NCBI RefSeq assembly: GCF_022698165.1
Contig: NZ_JALDAY010000010.1
Span: 186,001-250,000 of the forward strand
Origin: Streptomyces cylindrosporus
GTDB taxonomy: Bacteria > Actinomycetota > Actinomycetes > Streptomycetales > Streptomycetaceae
Direction of reading: 5' to 3'
Length of the DNA: 64,000 nucleotides
Below the pieces are notes generated by a model. The model searched no databases, was not told the DNA's origin, and saw nothing but the letters and a program-made list of their open reading frames with translations. A program made the position numbers and the translations under genes. Below are positions 9,330 through 18,364 of the stretch, piece after piece (within the stretch, counting starts at the first letter, position 1; every line of letters starts with the position of its first letter).

Positions 9330-10943
9330 ATGAGCACCGAGCAGTCGTCGCGGCCGCGGTGGAGCGGACCCGTGGCCCCCGCGGTCGGCGACAACGGGAT
9401 CCAGGAGGCGCTGACCCGCCTCGACCAGCCCGTCTACATCCTGCGCGGGCCGTACGGCCTCGGCGCCGCCGCCGGGGGCGCGGTGAGCGCCGGCGGCGAG
9501 CACGAGATCGTCGCCGCGGTACCGCCCCTCGGCCCCGAACGGCTGGGCAGCGCCGCCTTCCTGGCCGCGTACGGGGTGCGCGAGGCGTACATGAGCGGCG
9601 CCATGGCGAACGGCATCGCCTCCGCCGACCTCGTCATCGCCATGGCCCGGGCCGGCTACCTCGGCTCCTACGGGGCGGCCGGGCTGCTGCCCGAGGCCGT
9701 CGAGAAGGCGCTCGCGCGCTTCGCGGCCGAGATCCCGGGGCTGCCGTACGCCTGCAATCTCATCCACAGCCCGAGCGAGGAACGCCTCGAACGCACCGCC
9801 GTCGAGCTGTACTTGAAACACCGGGTGCCGTGCGTGGAGGCCTCCGCGTTCCTCGCGCTGACCCCGCACATCGTGCGCTACCGGCTGGCCGGGCTGCGCG
9901 CGGGCGGGCCGTACGGGGTGATCGCCGAGAACAAGGTCGTCGCCAAGATCTCGCGCACTGAGCTGGCGGAGCTGTTCATGCGGCCCGCGCCCGAGCCGAT
10001 GGTGCGGGCCCTGGTCGACGAGGGCGCGATCAGCGAGGAGCAGGCGCGGCTCGCCGCGCGTGTGCCGCTCGCCGACGACATCACCGTGGAGGCAGACTCC
10101 GGCGGGCACACCGACCGGCGCCCGCTGCCCGCGCAACTGCCCGTGATCATGCGTCAGCGAGACGCTCTGGTACGGGAGTTGCGGTACCCGGAGCGCATCC
10201 GGGTGGGCGCGGCCGGTGGCATCGGCACCCCGGAGGCCGCCTGGGCCGCCTTCGCGATGGGCGCCGACTACGTCGTCACCGGGTCCGTCAACCAGTCCTG
10301 CGTGGAAGCCGGTACGTCCGCACAGGTCAAGGAGATGCTCGCGCAGGCCGACCTCGCCGACTTCGACATGGCGCCCGCGGCCGACATGTTCGAGATGGGC
10401 GTCGAGCTGCAAGTCCTCAAGCGGGGAACGCTGTTCCCGATGCGGGCCCGGCTCCTCTACGAGCTCTACCGCGACCACGACGGCATCGAGGACCTCCCGG
10501 CCGCCGCCCGCGCCCGGGTCGAGAAGCAGATCTTCCGGCGGCCCCTGGACGACGTCTGGGCGGAGACCGTCGCCTACTTCGAGCGCCGCGACCCCGACCA
10601 GCTCGCCCGCGCCGCCGCGAGCCCCAAACGGCGGGCCGCGCTGGTCTTCCGCTGGTACCTGGGCATGGCCTCCCGCTGGGCCAAGACCGGCGAGGCGGAC
10701 CGCGCCGTCGACTACCAGATCTGGTGCGGACCGGCGATGGGCAGCTTCAACTCCTGGGTGCGCGGCACCTACTTGGCCGCCCCGCGCAACCGGCACGTGG
10801 CCGACGTGGCCCGGCACATCATGACCGGCGCCGCCTTCCACCAGCGCCTGTCGATGCTGCGGGCGGCCGGCCTCGCGCTCTCCCCGGCGATCGCCGACTA
10901 TCCGGTGCCGCAGCCCGACCCGGCCGTTCGGGTGGGGCCATGA
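9330..10943 (+). CDS. pfaD: PfaD-type trans-acting enoyl reductase
   Basis: A 537-residue FMN-dependent enoyl reductase of the PfaD/FabK-like TIM-barrel family. It reduces, in trans, enoyl intermediates held on the PUFA synthase ACPs, so it helps set which double bonds survive. Recognisable segments are RVGAAGGIGTPEAA (phosphate/FMN binding), VTGSVNQSCVEAGTS and the long C-terminal WCGPAMGSFNSWVRGTYL block typical of PfaD. The ATG at 9330 is preceded by GAGGAGAAG. The stop overlaps the next ATG (ATGA at 10940), so translation is coupled. Order pfaA-pfaC-pfaD matches marine and myxobacterial pfa operons. Confidence 0.9.
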   Translation: MSTEQSSRPRWSGPVAPAVGDNGIQEALTRLDQPVYILRGPYGLGAAAGGAVSAGGEHEIVAAVPPLGPERLGSAAFLAAYGVREAYMSGAMANGIASADLVIAMARAGYLGSYGAAGLLPEAVEKALARFAAEIPGLPYACNLIHSPSEERLERTAVELYLKHRVPCVEASAFLALTPHIVRYRLAGLRAGGPYGVIAENKVVAKISRTELAELFMRPAPEPMVRALVDEGAISEEQARLAARVPLADDITVEADSGGHTDRRPLPAQLPVIMRQRDALVRELRYPERIRVGAAGGIGTPEAAWAAFAMGADYVVTGSVNQSCVEAGTSAQVKEMLAQADLADFDMAPAADMFEMGVELQVLKRGTLFPMRARLLYELYRDHDGIEDLPAAARARVEKQIFRRPLDDVWAETVAYFERRDPDQLARAAASPKRRAALVFRWYLGMASRWAKTGEADRAVDYQIWCGPAMGSFNSWVRGTYLAAPRNRHVADVARHIMTGAAFHQRLSMLRAAGLALSPAIADYPVPQPDPAVRVGP

Positions 10944-13111
10944 CGGCGCCCTTCGCCGCCGCGGCGCGGCTCGACGAACTGCTCGGGGACCCCTGGCGGC
11001 CCGAGAACGTCTACGGCTTCCACGCCGGGGCCGCACGGGACGCCCGCGGCGACTTCCCGCACGCCTTCGCGGCCCGCCTCGACGCGGCCGACTTCCCGCT
11101 CGCGTATCTGCCGCCGTCCCTGGGCGGCACGCTGAGCGGCCTCGACGACACGCTCGTCCTGGTCAGGGTGGCGGCCCGGCGCGACGCCGCCGTCATGCCG
11201 GCGACCCTCCTGTCCTGCTCCGCGGTCCTGACGGTGCTCGCGGCGGGCACCCCGGAGCAGGCGAAGACCGTCGCCGACTGGGTGCGGGAAGGCCGTACGG
11301 TCGCCTTCGCGCTCTCCGAGGAACAGGCGGGCAGCGACGTCCTGGCGGGCGAGTGCCGCCTCGACCCGGCCGCGGACGGCGGCTTCCGCCTCACGGGCCG
11401 CAAGTGGCTCGTCGGGCGCGGTGCGACCGCCGACGCGGCGGTCGTGGTGGCCCGCACCGCGCCGCGCGGCCCGGCCGCATTCACGGCGGTGCTGCTCGGT
11501 CCGGGGGAGCTGCTCCGGGTGCGGCGGCAGCCCGCCCAGCCCGTCACCGGCATGCGCGGCATCGACTTCGCCGACCTGGACTTCGACGGCACGCCGGTGC
11601 CGGCCGAGGCGGTCGTCGGGACGGTCGGCGGCGGCCTCGCGGGTGCGATGCGGGCCCAGCAGGTGGTACGGCTGCTCAGCACGGCAGCGTGCCTGGCCAC
11701 GGCGGACACGGCGCTGCGTACGGCGCTGCGGTTCACGCGGGCCAGGCGGGTCGGGGGCGTCCGAGTCGCCGACACGGGCCACGGCTCCCGCGAACTCGCC
11801 GTCGCCGCGGCCGAGTTGTTCGCAGCGGACCTCCTGTCCTTGACGGCCGCCCGCTATGCCCACCTCTCCCCGGCGACCTTCGGCCTGTGCTCCTCGGTGG
11901 TGAAACGGATCGCAACCCGCCTCACGGCGTCATCGGTGGCCCGCTCCCGCTCCCTCCTGGGCGCCCGTGGAGTCCTGGCCCACGGCCCCGGCGCGATCGT
12001 CGACAAGGCCCAGCGGGACAACGCGATCGTGGAATCCATCGACACGAGCCCCTTCGGGGTACTCCGCTCGGTGGCCCTCCAACTACCGTCCTACGCAACG
12101 ACGTTCACCACCCCAGCCCACCCCACTCACCCCCCGGGCACCCGCACGCCCACCCCACCGCCCGCCCCCGATCCCACACCGCCAGCCTCGGCCCCCGCTT
12201 CCGGCCCCGCGCCTGCCACTTTGGCTCCCGCCACCAGCCCCGCGCCTGCTGCCTCGTCTCCCGCTTCCGGTCTGGCGCCTGTTGTCTCGGCTCCTGCTTC
12301 CGGTCCCGCGCTCGCTTCCTCGGTCGCCGCGACCGATCTCGCGCCTGCTGCCTCGGCTCCTGCTTCCGGTCCCGCACCTGCTGCCTCGGCTCCCGCCTCC
12401 GACCCTCCGCTCGCCACCTCGGCCGCCCCGACCGATCCCACGCCCGCGGATACGCTGCCCGCCACCGACCCCGTGCCCGTCTCCTCGGCCGCCCCGACCG
12501 GTCCCGCACCCGCAGGCACCGCGCCCGCCCCGGGATCCCCGCCCCCGCCCCCGCTCGACGCCCTCTTCGCCTTTGGTGCGCCCCTCCCAGCCCTCGACCC
12601 CGTCGCCCTCGATCTCTCCGCCCGCCCCAAGGACCTCGTGCTTCTCGGGTTCGTGGAGCACGCGGAGGCGGTTGCCCAGGAGCTTGTGGGGCGCGGTGAA
12701 GGCCGGGTGGCCGGGCTTGTGTGGGACGTGCGGGCCGCCCTCGCCGACACCTTTCGCACTGCCGCCGAGGCGCAGCGTGACCGGGCCCGTGGGCTCGGTT
12801 CCTCGCCCGAGTTGCTCGATCTCGCCGACCGGTGCTGTCTGCTGTACGCGGCCGCGGCGGCGGCCCTTGCCTGGTGGGCGCACGCCGAGCGCGGACTGTA
12901 CGGGGAGGACCCGGCCGGTGCCGGCTGGCTCACCGCCGTGCTCGCCGTGCTGCTCGCCCTCGCCGACGGTCGTGACCCGCGACAGGCCGGCCCTGAGCTA
13001 CCCCCGGCCGCCCGCGCCCTCAACCGGCTCGACGCCGCCCGGCTCCTGTTCACCGCGCACCCGGTCCAGCTCTCCGACGGACCGTCCCCCGAGAAGGACG
13101 AGACGACATGA
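10940..13111 (+). CDS. Acyl-CoA dehydrogenase-like flavoprotein with repeat linker and C-terminal helical domain
   Basis: 723 residues. The first ~385 residues are an acyl-CoA dehydrogenase fold (SEEQAGSDVL, GRKWLVG, GMRGIDFADLDFDG, an all-alpha C-terminal domain with RFTRAR). Residues ~395-535 are an Ala/Pro/Ser linker built of ~12-residue repeats of the SAPASGPAP type. The last ~190 residues are a second helical region shared in outline with the next gene (ELLDLADRCCLLYAAAAAALAWW). ACADs oxidise acyl thioesters to enoyl thioesters; in a PUFA-type cluster this could add a double bond to the finished or ACP-bound chain. It starts within the pfaD stop and overlaps the next gene by 4 nt. The low-complexity insert is odd for an ACAD and probably lengthened by repeat expansion. 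Confidence 0.75.
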   Translation: MTAPFAAAARLDELLGDPWRPENVYGFHAGAARDARGDFPHAFAARLDAADFPLAYLPPSLGGTLSGLDDTLVLVRVAARRDAAVMPATLLSCSAVLTVLAAGTPEQAKTVADWVREGRTVAFALSEEQAGSDVLAGECRLDPAADGGFRLTGRKWLVGRGATADAAVVVARTAPRGPAAFTAVLLGPGELLRVRRQPAQPVTGMRGIDFADLDFDGTPVPAEAVVGTVGGGLAGAMRAQQVVRLLSTAACLATADTALRTALRFTRARRVGGVRVADTGHGSRELAVAAAELFAADLLSLTAARYAHLSPATFGLCSSVVKRIATRLTASSVARSRSLLGARGVLAHGPGAIVDKAQRDNAIVESIDTSPFGVLRSVALQLPSYATTFTTPAHPTHPPGTRTPTPPPAPDPTPPASAPASGPAPATLAPATSPAPAASSPASGLAPVVSAPASGPALASSVAATDLAPAASAPASGPAPAASAPASDPPLATSAAPTDPTPADTLPATDPVPVSSAAPTGPAPAGTAPAPGSPPPPPLDALFAFGAPLPALDPVALDLSARPKDLVLLGFVEHAEAVAQELVGRGEGRVAGLVWDVRAALADTFRTAAEAQRDRARGLGSSPELLDLADRCCLLYAAAAAALAWWAHAERGLYGEDPAGAGWLTAVLAVLLALADGRDPRQAGPELPPAARALNRLDAARLLFTAHPVQLSDGPSPEKDETT

Positions 13112-14865
13112 CCGACCTCACCGCGCTCATGGCGGACCTGGAGGGATATCTCGGCGACCCGTGGGACCCCGAGGCCCCGATGCCGTACCCGCGCGTCCTC
13201 GATCTCGACGAACGCCAGCAGTACCCGCACGAGTTCGTCGACACCCTCGCCTCCTGGGGCCTGTACGACTGGATCGTCCCGGCCGCCAACGGGGGCAGGG
13301 CCGTGCACGTCGAGGACGGGTTCAACCTCTACCGGCTCGTCGGCCGCCGTGATCCCACCTCCGCCACCGCCATGGTCCTCACCAGCCTCAGCTACATGCC
13401 CGTGTGGATCGCCGGCAGCGCACAGCAGCGCCAGTACTTCGCCGACGCCATCCGGCGCGGGGAGAAGCTCGCCTGGGGACTGTCCGAGCGGCGGCACGGC
13501 AGCGACGTCCTCGCCAACGAGACCAACGCCCGCCGCGTGGACGGCGGTTGGCTGCTCAACGGGGAGAAGTGGACCATCGGCAACGCCACCGTCGCCGCCA
13601 CCGTCATGGTCTTCGCCCGTACCGCGGACAAGGGCGGACCCGGCGGCTACTCCATCTTCGCCGTGGAGAAGTCCGGCATCCCGGCGGAGCAGCTGACGCA
13701 CCTGCGCGACGAGCCCCTGCACGGACTGCGCGGCCTAGACATGAGCGGCGTGCGCCTCACCGACTGCCTCCTCCCGGACTCGGCCCTCGTCGGCCGGGTC
13801 GGCCAGGGCCTCGAAGTGGCCCTCAAGAGCAGCCAGTTGGCGCGCATCGCCATCTCCAGCATCGCCATGAGCTGTGTGGACACCGCCCTGCGCACCACCC
13901 TCGACTTCGCCTCCGGCCGCGTCATCTTCGGCGGAACCGTGCTCGAAGTGCCGTACTCGAAACGCCAGTTGGCCGAGAGCTTCGCCGAGCTGCTGATCGC
14001 CGACGCGCTCACCACCGGCGCCGTGCGCTCCCTCCAGCTGGCTCCCGCGCAGGCCAGCATCTGGTCGTCGGTCGTCAAGTACTTCGTGCCGACTCTGCTG
14101 GAGGAGACCCTCGCCCGGCTGACCACCGTCCTCGGCGCCCGCTACTACCTGCGGGCACACCCGCGGCACGGCATCTTCCAGAAGGTGCTCCGCGACTTCG
14201 CGATCTCCAACTTCGCCGACGGCAACACCGTGGTGAACCTGAAGAACATCGCCCTCCAGCTCCAGGGGCTGCTGGCCAACGCCCTCGCGCAGGAGCCGGA
14301 CGCGGTGGCGGACGCCGTCGGACTGACCACCCGGCTCTTCGATCCCGCGCACCCCATGGAGCCGTACGAGCCCGCCGAGCAGCAGCTGTTCAGCCGGGGC
14401 GGCGACGACTCGGTGCTCGCCCTGCGCTCCGGCGTCGCCGAGCTGCGGGCCGCCGCGGCCACCGCCGACGGCCGCGAGGCGGGCTGGCTGGCCGGGTGCG
14501 CGGAGACGGCCGGGCTGATCGCCGACGAGACGCACCGGATCGCCGACGAGCACGCCAAGCTCCTCGCCGAACAGGGCAGGCGGGCCGGGCAGTCGGCCGA
14601 GCTGTACGACCTCGCCAAGCAGTACACGGCGGTGTCGGCCGCGGCCGCCTGCGTCCACCTGTATCTCCGCGGACGCGACAGTTTCACGCCCGCGATGCGC
14701 TCACCCGCCGTACTCCTGCTCTGCCTTGAGCGGCTGCTGCGCCGCTTCCACCCCACCCGTCGGGTGACCGGGCCTGACGACGTCGACGCCGTCGCCGAGG
14801 TCATGGCGGACGCCCATCGCGCGGGCCGACTGTTCTCCTTCCGTCCGTTCCAGGTGAGTTGGTGA
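13108..14865 (+). CDS. Acyl-CoA dehydrogenase-like flavoprotein, second copy
   Basis: 585 residues, paralogous to the preceding protein but without the long linker. ACAD features: SERRHGSDVLANETNA, NGEKWTIGNATVAA, HGLRGLDMSGVRLTDC, and the core helices ending NLKNIALQLQGLLAN. From ~400 the C-terminal part is the same helical extension (AELYDLAKQYTAVSAAAACVHLYL), which in acyl-CoA oxidases occupies the place of the second helical domain. ATGA overlap at 13108 couples it to the first copy, so they may form a heteromer. Both act on acyl thioesters by family; the substrate is unknown. A small C-terminal deviation is the FSFRPFQVSW tail. Confidence 0.75.
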   Translation: MTDLTALMADLEGYLGDPWDPEAPMPYPRVLDLDERQQYPHEFVDTLASWGLYDWIVPAANGGRAVHVEDGFNLYRLVGRRDPTSATAMVLTSLSYMPVWIAGSAQQRQYFADAIRRGEKLAWGLSERRHGSDVLANETNARRVDGGWLLNGEKWTIGNATVAATVMVFARTADKGGPGGYSIFAVEKSGIPAEQLTHLRDEPLHGLRGLDMSGVRLTDCLLPDSALVGRVGQGLEVALKSSQLARIAISSIAMSCVDTALRTTLDFASGRVIFGGTVLEVPYSKRQLAESFAELLIADALTTGAVRSLQLAPAQASIWSSVVKYFVPTLLEETLARLTTVLGARYYLRAHPRHGIFQKVLRDFAISNFADGNTVVNLKNIALQLQGLLANALAQEPDAVADAVGLTTRLFDPAHPMEPYEPAEQQLFSRGGDDSVLALRSGVAELRAAAATADGREAGWLAGCAETAGLIADETHRIADEHAKLLAEQGRRAGQSAELYDLAKQYTAVSAAAACVHLYLRGRDSFTPAMRSPAVLLLCLERLLRRFHPTRRVTGPDDVDAVAEVMADAHRAGRLFSFRPFQVSW

Positions 14866-14872
14866 CCCGGAG

Positions 14873-15676
14873 ATGCGTACGACCGTGGAGACCCTGGACA
14901 GCTCGCGAGAGCCCGTCGGCGACCCGCTGGCCGAAGGCGCCGACGTCTGGCTCCTGGCCGAGGAGGACGTGGACCGGTTCGCCGAGGCGACCGGCGGCCT
15001 CGAACTGCTCACCGAGGAGGAACGGGCTCGGCACGACCGGCTGCTCTTCCCCGCCGCCCGCACCCGCTTCCTCGGCGCCCGGCTGCTGTCGCGCCAGGTG
15101 CTGTCGCAGTACGCCGACGTGCACCCGGGGGAGTGGCGGTTCGACAAGGGCCGGTTCGGGCGGCCGTCGGTCCAAGGGGCCGACTGGGGGCTCGACTTCA
15201 ACATCACCCACACCAACGGGCTGATCGCCGCGATCGTGGTCCGGGGCCGCACCGCCGGGGTCGACGCCGAGAACACGCCGGCCCGCCCCGAGGCCATCCA
15301 GTTCGCGCCGAAGGTCTTCACCCCGCTGGAGCAGGAGGTGCTGCGCCGGGACCGCGAGGACCAGCGGGGGCACGCCTTCGCCGACTCCTGGGTGGCCAAG
15401 GAGGCCTACACCAAGGCCACCGGCATGGGGATGGCGCGCGGCTTCGACGCCTTCTCCGTGCACCGGCTCAGGGGCGGCGGACTGGCCGTCGTGGACGACG
15501 AGATCCCGCAGGACGAACGGCCGTTGTGGCAGATCCAGGTGCTCCAGGTCTGGGACCGGTTCGCGCTCGGCATCGCCATCCGCGCCAGCGAGCAGGACTC
15601 CGGGCCGATCCCCGTACGGATGCGCTCCGCGATGGCCGAGCTGCTGCCGAACTCCCCTACGGGAGGCGCCCGATGA
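14873..15676 (+). CDS. Sfp-type 4'-phosphopantetheinyl transferase
   Basis: 267 residues. Contains the P-Pant transferase signatures: RFGRPS, a DFNITHTNG block, GVDAENT (Mg-binding Asp/Glu) and WVAKEAYTKATG (the WxxKEA motif). It would convert apo-ACPs of the PfaA subunit to the holo form; PfaE plays this role in marine pfa clusters. It begins 7 nt after the second ACAD. The overall length and N-terminal arm fit Sfp rather than AcpS. Confidence 0.9.
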   Translation: MRTTVETLDSSREPVGDPLAEGADVWLLAEEDVDRFAEATGGLELLTEEERARHDRLLFPAARTRFLGARLLSRQVLSQYADVHPGEWRFDKGRFGRPSVQGADWGLDFNITHTNGLIAAIVVRGRTAGVDAENTPARPEAIQFAPKVFTPLEQEVLRRDREDQRGHAFADSWVAKEAYTKATGMGMARGFDAFSVHRLRGGGLAVVDDEIPQDERPLWQIQVLQVWDRFALGIAIRASEQDSGPIPVRMRSAMAELLPNSPTGGAR

Positions 15677-15807
15677 GCGACTGCGCTGTCCACTCCTGGC
15701 AAGACCGCTACCTGACGCCGTCATCCGTTTCCGGCCATCGCGCACGCCCGGTTGCATGGAAGCCGGAGCCCGCTCAGGTGCGGGCGCGCGCCGACGGAGG
15801 ACGAGCG

Positions 15808-16431
15808 ATGCCGACCATGGGGAACGCCGAACTGCTCGCGGGCTGCGCCCGGGGCGAGGCGGAGGCCTGGGACGAGACCGTCGACCGGTTCGGGCGGCTG
15901 GTCTGGTCGGTGGCCCGCAGCCACCGGGTCAGCCGGGTCGAGGCCGAGGACGTACGCCAGCTCACCTGGTTCCGGCTGATGCAGAACGCCGACCGCATCC
16001 GCGACCCCGAACGGCTCGGCGACTGGCTCGCCACCGTCGCCCGGCGCGAGGCCATCAAGGCGGCCACCCGCGACCGGCGCCTGGTCATGGTCGGCGACAG
16101 CGCCTCCCTGGAGCACCTCCTCGACCACCACGAGAGCCCCGAGCAGATCACCCTGCGCGCCGACCGCGGCCAGGAGGTGCTGCGCGCCCTCGACAGCCTC
16201 TCCGACCAGTGCCGCGAACTCCTGCTGCGGGCCCTGCAGGACCCGCCCGCCTCCTACCAGGAGATCGCCGCCGCGCTGTCCATGCCGGTCAGCTCGGTCG
16301 GCCCGATCCGCACCCGCTGTCTGCGCCGGCTGCGCCGCGCCCTGGACCGGGACGCGCCGCCGGTCGCCCCCGACGACGACTGCGCCCGCTGCCCCGTACG
16401 CACTCACCCCGGAACGGAGGTGCCCAGGTGA
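15808..16431 (+). CDS. ECF-type RNA polymerase sigma factor
   Basis: 207 residues with sigma region 2 (ETVDRFGRLVWSVARS, VEDVRQLTWFRLMQN) and region 4 (LSDQCRELLLRAL, SYQEIAAALSMPVSSVGPI). No anti-sigma gene is adjacent. A likely start is ATG 15808 with GGAGG at 15796-15800; it places the sigma-2 domain at the normal distance from the N-terminus. An alternative ATG at 15673 overlaps the PPTase stop (ATGA) and also has GGAGG at 15662-15666; it would add 45 residues that do not look like a domain. The stop overlaps the next GTG. Its position in the middle of a biosynthetic operon suggests it controls cluster or export promoters, which is inference. Confidence 0.85.
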   Translation: MPTMGNAELLAGCARGEAEAWDETVDRFGRLVWSVARSHRVSRVEAEDVRQLTWFRLMQNADRIRDPERLGDWLATVARREAIKAATRDRRLVMVGDSASLEHLLDHHESPEQITLRADRGQEVLRALDSLSDQCRELLLRALQDPPASYQEIAAALSMPVSSVGPIRTRCLRRLRRALDRDAPPVAPDDDCARCPVRTHPGTEVPR

Positions 16432-17843
16432 CCACCCTCACCGCGTCCGAGACCCAGCTGGTCAGCCGGGAGATCACCACCGGTGAACCGCTCGGCACCG
16501 TCGAGCCGGCCACCCCCGACCGCGTCACCTCCGCTGCCCGCCGGGCCGGCGCCGCGGCCCCCGCCTGGGCGGCCACGCCCGCCGAGGAGCGCGCCGCGAT
16601 CGTCGAGCGCGCGGCCGACCTGCTGGTCGAACGGGCCGCGCAGGCGCAGGAGTTGCTGGTCCGCGAGGGCGGGGCGATTCCCGGCAAGGCGTTCTTCGAA
16701 GTCCACCAGGCCGCCCAGGAGCTGCGGCACGGCGCCCGCCTCGCCCGCCACCCCGGCCTCCCGCACCCGCCCGCCGACGACCCCGACCGCGCGGCCGAGG
16801 TGACCCGCGTCCCCGTGGGCGTCGTCGGCGTGATCGTGCCGTGGAACTTCCCGCTGCTGCTCGCCGCCCGCTCGCTGGGCCCCGCGCTCGCCCTCGGCAA
16901 CACCGTCGTCCTCAAGCCCGACCCGCACACCCCGCTGTCCGGCGGCCGCCTCTTCGTGGAGGCGTTCGCCGGGGCCGGACTGCCGCCGAGCGTCCTCGAA
17001 GTCGTGCACGGTGGCGCGGAGGCCGGGTCCGCGCTGGTCCAGGCGCCGGACGTGACCATGGTGTCGTTCACCGGATCCACCGAGGTGGGCCGGGAGATCG
17101 GCGCCGCATGCGGGCGGCTCCTCAAGCGGGTCGTGCTCGAACTAGGCGGCCAGAACGCCTTCGTGGTCCTCGACGACGCCGACGTGGAACAGGCCGCGGC
17201 GGCCGGTGCCTGGGGCTCCTTCCTGCACCAGGGCCAGATCTGCATGTCCGCCCGCCGCCACCTCGTGCACGCCTCGATCGCCGAGCGGTACACCGAGGCA
17301 CTCGCCCGGCACGCCGCCGCCCTGCGCGTCGGCGACCCGCACCGCTCCGACGCCCAGATCGGCCCGGTCATCGACCGCCGCCAACTGACCGGCATCGCCA
17401 CCGCCGTCGAACAGGCGGTCGCCCAGGGCGCCCGCCTCGTCACCGGCGGGCGCCCGCGGCCGCCGTACTACCCGCCGACCGTCCTCGCCGACGTCACCGA
17501 GCAGATGGACGTCTTCCACACCGAGGTCTTCGGCCCGGTCGCCACCGTCACCGCCTTCACCGACGACGAGGACGCCGTACGGCTCGCCAACACCAGCGAC
17601 CACGGACTGACCGCCGCCGTCTACACGCCCGACGTCCGAAGGGGATCGCTGATAGGGCGTCAACTCCGTTGCGGGGTCACGCACATCGGCGACCAGACCG
17701 TCGTCCAGGACGCCGCCCTGCCCTTCGGCGGCATCGGCGCCTCCGGCAACGGCTCCGGATTCGGCGGACGGGCCGGCCTGGAGGCGTTCACCCGCTGGCA
17801 CACCCTCACCACCAGCACACCCCCGCGCACGTACCCCTTCTGA
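16428..17843 (+). CDS. NAD(P)-dependent aldehyde dehydrogenase
   Basis: 471 residues. ALDH superfamily motifs: VPWNFPLLLAARSL, FTGSTEVGREIG (nucleotide binding), LELGGQNAFVV with general base E238, and catalytic C272 in HQGQICMS. It oxidises aldehydes to acids; the family branch looks like benzaldehyde/vanillin-type ALDHs. GTG start at 16428 with GGAGG 7 nt upstream and GTGA overlap with the sigma factor gene. In context it may oxidise a fatty aldehyde released from the synthase or an amino-acid semialdehyde made by the downstream genes; neither is shown. Confidence 0.85.
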   Translation: MTTLTASETQLVSREITTGEPLGTVEPATPDRVTSAARRAGAAAPAWAATPAEERAAIVERAADLLVERAAQAQELLVREGGAIPGKAFFEVHQAAQELRHGARLARHPGLPHPPADDPDRAAEVTRVPVGVVGVIVPWNFPLLLAARSLGPALALGNTVVLKPDPHTPLSGGRLFVEAFAGAGLPPSVLEVVHGGAEAGSALVQAPDVTMVSFTGSTEVGREIGAACGRLLKRVVLELGGQNAFVVLDDADVEQAAAAGAWGSFLHQGQICMSARRHLVHASIAERYTEALARHAAALRVGDPHRSDAQIGPVIDRRQLTGIATAVEQAVAQGARLVTGGRPRPPYYPPTVLADVTEQMDVFHTEVFGPVATVTAFTDDEDAVRLANTSDHGLTAAVYTPDVRRGSLIGRQLRCGVTHIGDQTVVQDAALPFGGIGASGNGSGFGGRAGLEAFTRWHTLTTSTPPRTYPF

Positions 17844-17866
17844 CGGACCGTCGACGAGGAGCTTCC

Positions 17867-18364
17867 GTGGCAGCCAAGGTCGAGCTAGTGCCCCAGGTGG
17901 CGGACCCGCCCGAGGGAACCGTCGTGTTCCTCATCGGCATGCGGATCAACAGCTTCTGGAAGGTGCACCGCTGGCTGCCGTCCTTCATGGCGATGGTCCC
18001 GATGCTCGTCGAGCTCAACAAGCAGAAGGAGTACGGCTTCCTCGGCGCCCGCACCTGGATCGGCCGGACCGTCCTGGTGCTCCAGTACTGGCACTCCATG
18101 GACGAGCTGATGGCGTACGCGCACGACACCGACGCCTCCCACCGGCCGGCCTGGGGCCGCTTCAACCGCACCGTCGCGAACAACGGCGCGGTCGGCATCT
18201 ACCACGAGGCGTACGTCGTCGACCCGGCACGCATGCACACCGTCTACCGCAACATGCCGCCGTTCGGCATCGGCAGGGCCACCGAGAGCCGGCCCCAGCG
18301 GGCCGTTCCGGTGCCGCGGTCGCCGCGCGAGCACGGCAGTCCTCAAGAGCGGAGCACACCATGA
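17867..18364 (+). CDS. DUF4188-family protein
   Basis: 165 residues. The body (VFLIGMRINSFWKVHRWLP, GFLGARTWIGRT, LVLQYWHSMDELMAYAHD, GIYHEAYVV) matches the DUF4188 family, a small alpha/beta fold sometimes labelled monooxygenase. No cofactor motif is visible. GTG start with GAGGAG 5 nt upstream; its stop overlaps accDA by ATGA. DUF4188 enzymes have no settled function; proximity to the ALDH suggests a substrate with an aldehyde or related group. The C-terminal ~25 residues are Pro/Arg-rich and unlike the family. Confidence 0.7.
   Translation: MAAKVELVPQVADPPEGTVVFLIGMRINSFWKVHRWLPSFMAMVPMLVELNKQKEYGFLGARTWIGRTVLVLQYWHSMDELMAYAHDTDASHRPAWGRFNRTVANNGAVGIYHEAYVVDPARMHTVYRNMPPFGIGRATESRPQRAVPVPRSPREHGSPQERSTP

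Noticed and set aside
15673..15807. N-terminal extension of the sigma factor from ATG 15673
   Set aside because: Good ribosome site, but no domain in the 45 extra residues; retained only as alternative start.
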